The position numbers and the translations under genes are program-made. A stretch of DNA of 64,000 bases from Pisolithus tinctorius (taxonomy: Eukaryota > Basidiomycota > Agaricomycetes > Boletales > Pisolithaceae). The notes below the pieces were generated by a model. The model was not told where the DNA came from, did not search any database, and saw only the letters and a list, made by a program, of their open reading frames with translations. Shown in pieces: positions 37,700 to 45,379 of this stretch (its first letter is position 1; each line of letters begins with the position of its first letter). Location of the stretch: positions 2,294,001 to 2,358,000 of the forward strand of contig JANFAH010000001.1 of assembly GCA_024663395.1 (NCBI GenBank). Reading direction: 5' to 3'.

Positions 37700-40600
37700 A
37701 AACCCCTCCCGAGACAACACGCTACCCAAACTACGCATCTGGCAACAAAACCTAAACACCTCTCACATCGCACTTCACTCGCTAATAAACAGCAAAATCG
37801 CCGAAGACTGGGACATACTCGCGCTACAAGAACCCCCAATAGATCAACTCGGCAACACAAGAGCCAACACCCGGTGGAGGGTAGTATACCCAACCACAAA
37901 ACTGGCGCAAGGAGCCAAGCCAAGAGCGGTAACTTTCATCAACTCGAGAATTAGTACTAACTCATGGGAACAGGTCCCATTCCCATCAGCGGACGTGGTA
38001 GTAACACGCGTCAGGACCGCAAAGGGAACATACACACTGTTCAACATCTACAACGATTGCAAGCACGACCGAACAATAGGGGAACTAAACGTCTTCCTAG
38101 CCGCGAACATCAGAAACATACGTCCAACGGAAAGGGACCAAATGATATGGTTAGGAGACTTTAACAGACACCACCCCCTGTGGGACGAAGAACGAAACCA
38201 CCATCTTTTCACCCCAACAGCCCTCGCCTCAGCACAAAAACTCCTAGAATTAGTAGCGGACTACGGACTAGTACAAGTTCTACCCAAAGGAACACCCACG
38301 CTTCAGTCCTCCTCCACGGGAAACTGGACAAGACCGGACAACGTGTTCTGCACAGAAGCAGCGTTAGAAGACGTGGTGGAATGCGACGCCAGCCCAGAAA
38401 ACCGTGGTCCCAATACTGACCACGTCCCGATTCTAACCAGTCTAGAAACAGCCCTCACACCATCCACGTCCCCCCCGTCCTTCAACTACCGTGAAGTGGA
38501 TTGGAAGAAGTTCAACAGCACCCTACAAACGGAGCTCAGGGCAATCGGGCCACCAACGACGATCGCCAACGAACAAGACTTCCAAAACAAAGCACGAGGG
38601 GTCGAAATGGCCCTACGTAGAACGCTGGAGAAGGAAGTCCCCAAAACGAAACCCCACCCACACAACAAACGCTGGTGGACAAAAGAACTCACAACACTCC
38701 GCAACGAATTAAAAACGCTAAGTAAAGCTTCCTTCACGTTCCGGGCAATCCGTGATCACCCGTGCCACAGTCTACGCAAAAGCAAAGCGAAGATCTACGA
38801 GAAGGCCATACAAGACGCCAAAAAGACCCACTGGCGGGACTGGCTCGAAGAAGCGAACAACGAAGATCTGTGGATAGCAAACGGCTACATCTCCAGGCCC
38901 TACGGAGACGGCAGCAAGACTAGGATACCAACGCTCAAAGGAACGAACGATGAAGGCGAGGAAACCGTGCTTAGCTCAAACGAAGACAAAAGCAAAGCCT
39001 TCGCGCGGGCGCTCTTCCCTCCCCCCCCGCCCCGGTCGTCAGTACCCCATGCCTACGACTACCCGGACCCAGCAGCACGCTGGTCCCAAATCACGAAAGA
39101 CCAACTTATGCGCACGATCAAAGGCCTCAGTCCTTACAAGGCCCCGGGACCCGACGGAGTAGCCAACATCGTCTTCCAAAGATCCCCCATTCTCTCCGAC
39201 TATCTCCTGCCCCTCTTCAACGCAGTCTTCACGCTCAAAACCTACTACGACCCATGGAGAGAGTCAATAACGGTTATACTCCGAAAGCCAGGTAAACCGG
39301 ACTACACGACCCCTAAAGCCTACCGCCCAATAGCGCTACTCAACACCACGGCGAAGCTACTCTCGGCAGTAGTGGCCGACCGCACATCATACATACTGGA
39401 AAAACACCAACTACTCCCAGCAGCGCACTTCGGAGGAAGGCCAGGACGATCGACAGAAGACTCCCTATTATTGCTCGAAACCACCATCCGACACGCTTGG
39501 AGGCAAAAACAAGTGGTATCGGCTCTGTTCTTGGACATTGAAGGAGCGTTCCCAAACGCGGTCACAGACCGACTTCTACACAACATGAAGAAACGAAGGC
39601 TCCCGCCGGAAATAGTACACTACACGGAACGCCTGCTATCAAACAGGAAAACCAAGATACGATTCGATGACTACGAATCCGACTGGTTCCCCATCCGAAA
39701 CGGAATAGGGCAAGGCGACCCTCTATCAATGATACTCTACGTCATATACAGCTCGGATTTGGCTGATACAGCGAAAGGTAAAAAAGAGCTAACACTAGCA
39801 TTTGTAGACGACACGGCTTTCATAGCCATAGGAAAAACCTTCGCAGACACCCATGCCACGCTAGTCGATATGATGGAGAGAGAAGGAGGTGGATACGACT
39901 GGTCCAACAAACACAACTCACGCTTCGAAACAAGCAAATTCGCCCTAATGGACTTCACACTTAGCAGGACAAAAAACAGGCCACCGCTCACGCTAAGAGA
40001 CTCTACCATAACACCGACCGCTAACCATAAGTTTCTAGGAGTAATACTTGATCAGGAACTAAGGTGGAAAACTCATGCCGCCCAGGCAATAGCGAAGGGG
40101 ATGAAGCAAGCCCTCCTCCTGAGAAGATTATCCGCGACGTCATGGGGTATCCCCTTGAAACTGATGCGACAACTGTACCAATCGGTGGTGGTCCCAAAGG
40201 TGATGTACGCAGCGTCGGTGTGGCTCCAGCCAACCTACACCGGGGACCACTCGTCCAAGACAAGAGGCTCAAAAGGCGTCGCAAAACGCATCCTAACGAT
40301 CCAGAGAACAGCGGCCCTGGCAGCGACCGGGGCTCTAAAAACCACCCCCACTGACGCACTTCTAGCACACGCAGACATCCTGCCGGCACCCCTCCTCATA
40401 CAGCACACGCTTTACAGAGCCACACTACGTCTATCATCGTTACCAGAAACACACCCATTGCACTCACATGTCAACAGGATAGCCAGAACAAATGTCAAAA
40501 GGCACCGAGCAGCCCTCCACCGACTAATCCACGACCTGAACGTCTCCCCGAAAGAAATCGAAACTATCAACCCTTGCCCAATACCGCCCAGCGCCCTTCC

Positions 40601-41630
40601 CTCGCATACAACCGTAATAGCCACAAGTAAAAAGGAAGCAATCGAGGACCTCAGGAAAGTCACAGATCGCACGCTCGTATTCACTGACGGCTCCTGCACA
40701 GGAGGTCAAGTGGGAGCAGCCGCAGTCATGTATGTAGATCATCAACACGTTGCCACACTCCGTTACCACCTGGGCCACGAATCGAAACACACCGTCTTCG
40801 AAGCGGAAGCAGCAGCAATGCTGCTGGCGGCACAACTTTTAAGAACAAGAAACGAAACCACATACCCGGTCACCATACTCGTCGACAACCAAGCAGTAAT
40901 AAGATCGAGTGAGCGCCCGTCTGCTAAACCAGGTCACCATCTACTCTTGCATTTCAGATCCTCCATACGCAAAACTCTCAACAGGCAAGAACTAACAAGG
41001 AAAGACGTTACGATACGCTGGATAGCGGGACATATGGAAGTGGAAGGGAACGAGCGCGCAGACAGAGAGGCAAAAACAGCCGCGACAAGACCCGACTCCT
41101 CCAGCCCACTAAAGGACCTACCCCCCCCGTTAAGAAACCAACTACCTCAGAGCGTCTCCGCTCTCAAACAACTCCATACCGCAAGACTAAAAACCCTCTG
41201 GACGAGGGAATGGAAAAGCTCCCCCCGCTACCACCGCATAACCGCCATAGACCCCCAACTGCCCAGCAGCTCGTTCACAAAACTAGCTGCCTTGCTACCA
41301 AAGAAACAGACCGGAACATACATACAACTCCGTACAGGCCACATCCCGCTAAACAGCTACCTCCACCGTTTCAAGCGAAGCGACTCACCAAACTGCCTGC
41401 AGTGCGGTGAAGACAGACCAGAAAACGTACACCACTACATCTTCCAGTGTCCAAGATATGACAGAGAGCGTCACATACTCCGCAACGCGCTAGGAAGGGA
41501 TGCCAACTCGATGGCATTCCTCCTCTCGAACAAGGTGGCCCAAACCCACTTGTTCAAGTACATATCGGCCACAAAACGTTTACAGCATACACACGGTGAG
41601 ACCCCCAGGCAGAACGCGAACGCACGATAA
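37689..41630 (+). CDS. LINE-2 ORF2: endonuclease, reverse transcriptase, RNase H
   Basis: 1,313-aa polyprotein. An exonuclease-endonuclease-phosphatase-type nuclease occupies ~1-240 (LQEPPIDQLGN, FNIYNDC, WLGDFNRHHPLWDE, NTDHVPILTSL). The reverse transcriptase spans ~480-760 (LSPYKAPGPDGVANIVF, YRPIALLNTTAKLLSAVVAD, LFLDIEGAFPN, GIGQGDPLSMILYVIY, catalytic AFVDDTAF ~702). RNase H is at ~995-1135 (FTDGSC, HTVFEAEAAA, TILVDNQAVI, GNERADREAK). A terminal Cys/His motif follows near 1236 (CLQCGEDRPENVHHYIFQC). All catalytic residues are present. It overlaps ORF1 by 11 nt in another frame, suggesting coupled termination and restart or weak reinitiation. It nicks target DNA and copies the element RNA in place. 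Confidence 0.95.
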   Translation: MRPENPSRDNTLPKLRIWQQNLNTSHIALHSLINSKIAEDWDILALQEPPIDQLGNTRANTRWRVVYPTTKLAQGAKPRAVTFINSRISTNSWEQVPFPSADVVVTRVRTAKGTYTLFNIYNDCKHDRTIGELNVFLAANIRNIRPTERDQMIWLGDFNRHHPLWDEERNHHLFTPTALASAQKLLELVADYGLVQVLPKGTPTLQSSSTGNWTRPDNVFCTEAALEDVVECDASPENRGPNTDHVPILTSLETALTPSTSPPSFNYREVDWKKFNSTLQTELRAIGPPTTIANEQDFQNKARGVEMALRRTLEKEVPKTKPHPHNKRWWTKELTTLRNELKTLSKASFTFRAIRDHPCHSLRKSKAKIYEKAIQDAKKTHWRDWLEEANNEDLWIANGYISRPYGDGSKTRIPTLKGTNDEGEETVLSSNEDKSKAFARALFPPPPPRSSVPHAYDYPDPAARWSQITKDQLMRTIKGLSPYKAPGPDGVANIVFQRSPILSDYLLPLFNAVFTLKTYYDPWRESITVILRKPGKPDYTTPKAYRPIALLNTTAKLLSAVVADRTSYILEKHQLLPAAHFGGRPGRSTEDSLLLLETTIRHAWRQKQVVSALFLDIEGAFPNAVTDRLLHNMKKRRLPPEIVHYTERLLSNRKTKIRFDDYESDWFPIRNGIGQGDPLSMILYVIYSSDLADTAKGKKELTLAFVDDTAFIAIGKTFADTHATLVDMMEREGGGYDWSNKHNSRFETSKFALMDFTLSRTKNRPPLTLRDSTITPTANHKFLGVILDQELRWKTHAAQAIAKGMKQALLLRRLSATSWGIPLKLMRQLYQSVVVPKVMYAASVWLQPTYTGDHSSKTRGSKGVAKRILTIQRTAALAATGALKTTPTDALLAHADILPAPLLIQHTLYRATLRLSSLPETHPLHSHVNRIARTNVKRHRAALHRLIHDLNVSPKEIETINPCPIPPSALPSHTTVIATSKKEAIEDLRKVTDRTLVFTDGSCTGGQVGAAAVMYVDHQHVATLRYHLGHESKHTVFEAEAAAMLLAAQLLRTRNETTYPVTILVDNQAVIRSSERPSAKPGHHLLLHFRSSIRKTLNRQELTRKDVTIRWIAGHMEVEGNERADREAKTAATRPDSSSPLKDLPPPLRNQLPQSVSALKQLHTARLKTLWTREWKSSPRYHRITAIDPQLPSSSFTKLAALLPKKQTGTYIQLRTGHIPLNSYLHRFKRSDSPNCLQCGEDRPENVHHYIFQCPRYDRERHILRNALGRDANSMAFLLSNKVAQTHLFKYISATKRLQHTHGETPRQNANAR

Positions 41631-42241
41631 CGCACATCACAGGATATCACGACGAATCGGAGCCGAAGACCGCCAAAAAAAAAAAAAAAAAAAAAGAAGG
41701 CGCACCGTAAGGAAGCGCTCCCACAGAGCCCTAGCGCTCCATTCGCGCTACGGAAAGTAGTCCACGAACGCATGCACCGCATACCCAAACCACTCGCTCA
41801 TACATCCCATTGCTCCCCCACCGCGACACACGTCATCCGGTAGAACGCTGAACAACGCGCCTATGTCCCCCAGACCACTCACCCCCGTCCCAAAGTACCG
41901 ACCTAACGCACCAGATATTCACTCACACACAACGGGACATGGAAAAGCACGTTTATTTCGTTATCAGCTAGCCTAACGGCAGCCGGGCCAGTGTAAATAG
42001 AAAAGCGAGCTAGCAGAAGTTATAAGCCGTCCCCACTTCAAGGCGGTGTGACTAAAACGGCCGGCGGGAACGGCGGACTGGTGGGGAGCCGAAGGCTTTG
42101 CCACCAGGGCATTCACACGCTTGTGGGGTTCAGGCGGGCCACAGGGGGCCCTAGTTAGGTCGCTTTACGATAGAATAGTGCAACATAGGGCAAACCAGCC
42201 CTCACGCACTTTAAATGAGAAAAAAAAAAAAAAAAAAAAAA
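41631..42241 (+). other. LINE-2 3' UTR
   Basis: 610 bp after ORF2, with an A21 run at 41675-41695 absent from LINE-1, then about 280 bp (41960-42219) strongly similar to the LINE-1 3' UTR (44340-44612), then poly(A). It contains a conserved hairpin (42078-42107) and a GGGCC..GGCCC stem (42136-42151). Confidence 0.85.
42078..42107 (+). ncRNA. Conserved 3'-UTR hairpin of LINE-2 RNA
   Basis: A 30-nt element: outer stem CTGGTGG/CCACCAG enclosing an inner stem GGAGCC-GAA-GGCTTT. The LINE-1 version at 44465-44494 has the same length and pairing, with three fully compensated base-pair changes. This is likely the structure that ORF2 reverse transcriptase recognises; the role is inferred from other LINEs. 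Confidence 0.65.
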
Positions 42242-42254
42242 AAGGCAGTGGCAA
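42242..42254. repeat. Target-site duplication of LINE-2, right copy
   Basis: AAGGCAGTGGCAA, identical to 35637-35649. The first two A residues could also belong to the poly(A). Confidence 0.9.
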
Positions 42255-44035
42255 TGGTCTTAGCAGCACACCTCCTGGACACCGGAGACGAGATAACATA
42301 CCCAGTCACAATACTGGTTGACAATCAGGCAGCCATCAGATCGAGTGAGTGACCTACAGTGAAACCAGGACATTATCTACTAATGCTATTTAGAACAGTG
42401 ATCATCAAGACCCTCAAGGAGGAGTGATGGACAAGAAAAGATGTCACAGCCCACTGGTGTAGGGAGCCGTATACTCCCTGAGGCTGGAACAGGAACCTGT
42501 CACTAAATTCCGCAGGCCTCTACGACAAACCCATTTACCTCGTGTTTCCTCCCAAACCCCTGTCGCCTTCGGAGTTTCTACCGACCTTCTGCATGTCACT
42601 CAGTCATCAAAATGCTGATCTGGAAATTCCGCATTCGTGCAGAGTTGTCCGGAATTCAGTAGCCGTGCCTCCCCTCAGCCACGTCACCAGTCGTCCGTGC
42701 CACTTTCCTCTAAAAAAAACTCCAGATTCCCCTGTCGCCCTAAATTCCGCAAGCTGGACTTCGTGCCAGTACGCTACGCTCTGCCCTCCTGTGCCACTCA
42801 GCTCCACCTCCCACTTGTACACATACTCTCATTCTGTTGGAAGATACCCCTTACCGTTGTCCCGCTCTTGCTCTCGTCTACTACCCAACGGTCTATTTCA
42901 CGTGCTTCTGTATTTCGCTGACGTCTGACGTCCCTTCCTTTATTTTCCGGTCTTTTAGTTTTCCCGCCCCACCTTACTCTGACTCGTACCTACTTTCCCT
43001 GTACTATATAATTCCGCCATGATGTCGGAAAATATACCACCCACCTTTTGAGTCGCTATCCGTGTGTGTTCTGCGAGTTCGAGAGTTTCAAGAGTCTAAA
43101 GTGCATACATAGAGTCTGCTGCATCTTCAGTGTCCCCAGAGGTCTTCGTGTCTCTTGCGTCCTCCAGCCCTGCACACCTAATCCCGTGTCCCTTTCGCTT
43201 TGAATTCGCTCCTCTTGACGTGTAGCGACCCCTCAGAATTTCATATACCCATCTTGCTGTTCCTCACGCGTCTACATCTGCCCGGAATTAAATTCCGCGA
43301 CTCTTGCTCGAATTTCCCCACCGCTTCTAAGCCCTTTCTCGACCTCTCCTTCCACACAGTACCCCTTGGGACGATCCTAGGGAATTCTCCCTTCACCCTT
43401 CCTCTAGTCGCACGCTTCCCAGAAGTCATGTCCCACACCAGGTGGCAGGGCACACAGACACTGAAGGCAACGAGTTAGTGGACAGGGAAGCTAAGCTAGC
43501 AGTGAAAAGAGCAGACTTCTCCAGCCCCCAGTGCAAGCTACCCCCCTCATTAAGAAATCAACTACCCTGCAGCATATCCGCTCTCAAACAGGCCCACTCG
43601 GCAAAACAGAGGACCCTATGGGCCAATCTATGGAAGAAATCCCCCTGATATAGATGCATATCACATGTCGACCCAACCCTACCTAGCACATCATTCACCA
43701 AGCTAACCACCTCGCTAACCAAAAAACAAACAGGCCTCCTCATACAACTACACACTGGTCATATCCCACTGAACAAACATCTCTTTCACTTCAAATGCAG
43801 TGATACTCCCATGTGCCTACAATGTGGAGAGGTCGCCCCAGAAGACGTCCATCACTTCCTCTTCCAATGCCCCAGATATGACAGGGAATGACACATTATG
43901 AGGAATGCCCTGGGAAGGGATGCCACATCCCTCTCATACCTCCTATCCAACCAGAAAGCCCAATCACAGCTCATCAAATACATAGCAACAACCAAGTGTC
44001 TATGAAACACGTTCGGTGAGGTACTCAAACAATAA
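42244..44035 (+). pseudogene. LINE-1 ORF2, 3' part (RNase H and terminal Cys/His motif)
   Basis: Continuation of LINE-1 ORF2 after LINE-2: VTILVDNQAAIRSS, then, after the insertion at 42458-43438, AGHTDTEGNELVDREAKL (RNase H end) and CLQCGEVAPEDVHHFLFQC. Several stops (for example TGA at 42427 region and 43647) show it is dead. Confidence 0.88.
42458..43438. mobile_element. Probable solo LTR inserted in LINE-1
   Basis: About 980 bp interrupts LINE-1 RNase H between HW and AGHTD. It begins TGTAGGG and ends TCCCACA, giving TG..CA ends with short inverted repeats. Inside is GTACTATATAATTCCGCC, resembling the promoter region of the copia LTR in this window (GTACTATAAATTTTCCGC). It is not CpG-depleted, so it is younger than LINE-1. 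A clean 5-bp target duplication is not visible (ACTGG versus CCAGG), so ends are uncertain by a few bases. It has seven AATTCCG/CGGAATT words. Confidence 0.6.
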
Positions 44036-44464
44036 AACGGCATTAGATAACACAGCACACAGGGAAACACCAGCCAAACACAATATGTTATCAACCCTAG
44101 ATTTCCCAACATGCTCACAGGCCAGCTTGTTGCACACCCACCCCACCATGTCTTCTCAACAACCATGCCTTCACCCCCCAGTCCACATGAACCAATCACC
44201 ATACTTCATCCATATCACCCCTCCATCCGGCAACCCCCAGCAACATGTTCCCACATCCACCCCCACCAATCCCCCACCAAACCTGCTCTGATAAACCTAC
44301 AAGACAGACCCAGAGTAAATGGATGATGGAGAACATGTAGCTCACTGCACCAGCTGGCCTAAGGGCTGCCGGTTCAGTGTAGAAAGAGTTTAAATGGCTA
44401 GCAATGTCTTAAGCCTTCCCTACTGCAAGACAGAGTGTCTAAAACGGCCAGTGGGAACAGCAGA

Positions 44465-44494
44465 CTGATGGGGGGTCAACGACCCTGCCATCAG
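44465..44494 (+). ncRNA. Conserved 3'-UTR hairpin of LINE-1 RNA
   Basis: CTGATGG/CCATCAG outer stem and GGGGTC-AAC-GACCCT inner stem, 30 nt. It matches 42078-42107 in geometry with paired substitutions. Confidence 0.65.
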
Positions 44495-44624
44495 GGCATT
44501 CACTCATTTGTAGGGAAAGGTGGGCCACAGGGGGCCCCCATTTAGTCATTAAACCACGTTAGAATAGTGCAACATAGGACAAACTTGTCCTCAAGCACTT
44601 TCATACAGATACAAAAAAAAAAAA

Positions 44625-44637
44625 GATGGATGCTGTT
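44625..44637. repeat. Target-site duplication of LINE-1, right copy
   Basis: GATGGATGCTGTT, identical to 30454-30466, directly after the poly(A). Confidence 0.9.
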
Positions 44638-45024
44638 GAACATCTACATTCTATGGTGGTCAATGATGTGCCCCTATACCAAAGCTGACCTCAAAACTAT
44701 TCTCTACCATCAGGTTCAGAAACCTATGGAGTTGCTTGAAGATCTCAGAAGATATGTCTGTGAATTCAGATGCATCCTCAGCCTTGTTCAGAAGAAGAAA
44801 CTCCCTGAGGACTACATCAATGAGGAATTCCTGGAGGGGTTCCCCCAAGGTTCTGGAATTCTTTGCTCATGCACTTACAACTTTCTGACCTAGATCATGC
44901 CATGACATTGACAAACCATGGGAGTTCAATACAGTCTACAGACAAGCTAACTACCTCCTCAGTGGAACCAAATGAAACCTTCCTCAGCCAGATTTGTTGG
45001 CATTGTTTCTCCAGAACACTGCAC
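44638..45024 (+). mobile_element. CpG-free remnant, gag-like
   Basis: 387 bp without a single CG dinucleotide. One frame reads PMELLEDLRRYVCEFRC and LPEDYINEEFLEGFP, resembling the helical gag domain of fungal LTR retrotransposons, followed by stops. It is the DNA into which both LINE-1 and the copia element inserted, and it continues at 50102. Identity as gag is tentative. Confidence 0.4.
45020..45024. repeat. Copia target-site duplication, left copy
   Basis: TGCAC, repeated at 50097-50101 after the 3' LTR. Confidence 0.85.
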
Positions 45025-45315
45025 TGTTGAGAATGCAACCCGGAGTTATGGTAGCATCTTGGAGTTTCACCCAGAGGGCTCGGAATTGTTCCCCGACCCT
45101 CGGAATTAAATTCCGATGTCAATGCGCTTACTAATTACGGTACTATAAATTTTCCGCACCGTTCTTTTCCACCTCAGTGACTACTTCATACACTGAGGTG
45201 AGTATAGCTAGATTCCACTTGTTTACTTGGTACTGACGTAGTGTAGAAACTCATACCTTCGTTAGGTACTAATACAGTGACTACTTCGTACACTGAGAAA
45301 CTCATACCTTCGTTA
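45025..45315 (+). repeat. Copia 5' LTR (291 bp)
   Basis: Starts TGTTGAGAATGCAACCC and ends CTTCGTTA, so the ends are TG..TA rather than TG..CA. It contains a TATA box and an internal partial duplication (CAGTGACTACTTC and AAACTCATACCTTCGTTA both occur twice). Confidence 0.93.
45144..45149 (+). promoter_or_regulatory. TATA box in the copia LTR
   Basis: TATAAA in GTACTATAAATTTTCC; the same in the 3' LTR near 49925. Likely drives the element transcript. Confidence 0.6.
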
Positions 45316-45331
45316 GGTTATGAGCCCCACT
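45316..45331 (+). other. Copia primer-binding site, complementary to initiator tRNA-Met anticodon arm
   Basis: GGTTATGAGCCCCACT follows the LTR directly. Its reverse complement contains GGGCTCATAACC, the anticodon stem-loop (anticodon CAT) of eukaryotic initiator tRNA-Met. This indicates priming by an internally cleaved half-tRNA, as known for Drosophila copia, not by the tRNA 3' end. Confidence 0.7.
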
Positions 45332-45379
45332 CTCACGCTCTAATTCCAAAAGAGTTAATATGCAGCAACAATACCCACT

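Larger units (their letters stand above)
35650..42241 (+). mobile_element. LINE-2: young, full-length Tad-like LINE with both ORFs open
   Basis: 6.6-kb non-LTR retrotransposon inserted into LINE-1. 5' UTR 35650-35848, ORF1 35849-37699, ORF2 37689-41630, 3' UTR with an internal A21 run (41675-41695) and a terminal poly(A) (42220-42241). Both ORFs are uninterrupted and CpG content is normal, so the copy is recent and possibly able to move. Its 5' end (CGCTTCTTGACTCCG) matches that of LINE-1. Confidence 0.95.
30467..44624 (+). mobile_element. LINE-1: old full-length Tad-like LINE, interrupted by LINE-2 and a probable solo LTR
   Basis: Two-ORF non-LTR retrotransposon with degenerate ORF1 and ORF2 and a 12-nt poly(A) (44613-44624), flanked by a 13-nt duplication. 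It is split by LINE-2 (35650-42241) and by an insertion of about 980 bp (42458-43438). It starts at the same 5' sequence as LINE-2, so both are full length. Where LINE-2 has CG, LINE-1 very often has TG or CA, producing many TGA stops. The family has an endonuclease, reverse transcriptase, RNase H and a terminal CCHC, which fits the fungal Tad clade. Confidence 0.9.

Noticed and set aside
41675..41695. A21 run taken as the 3' end of LINE-2
   Set aside because: The following 545 bp match the LINE-1 3' UTR and end in a second poly(A) with the target duplication.
42542..42928. Open frame of 128 codons within the probable solo LTR
   Set aside because: Low-complexity Pro/Ser-rich frame in pyrimidine-rich LTR DNA; no motif.
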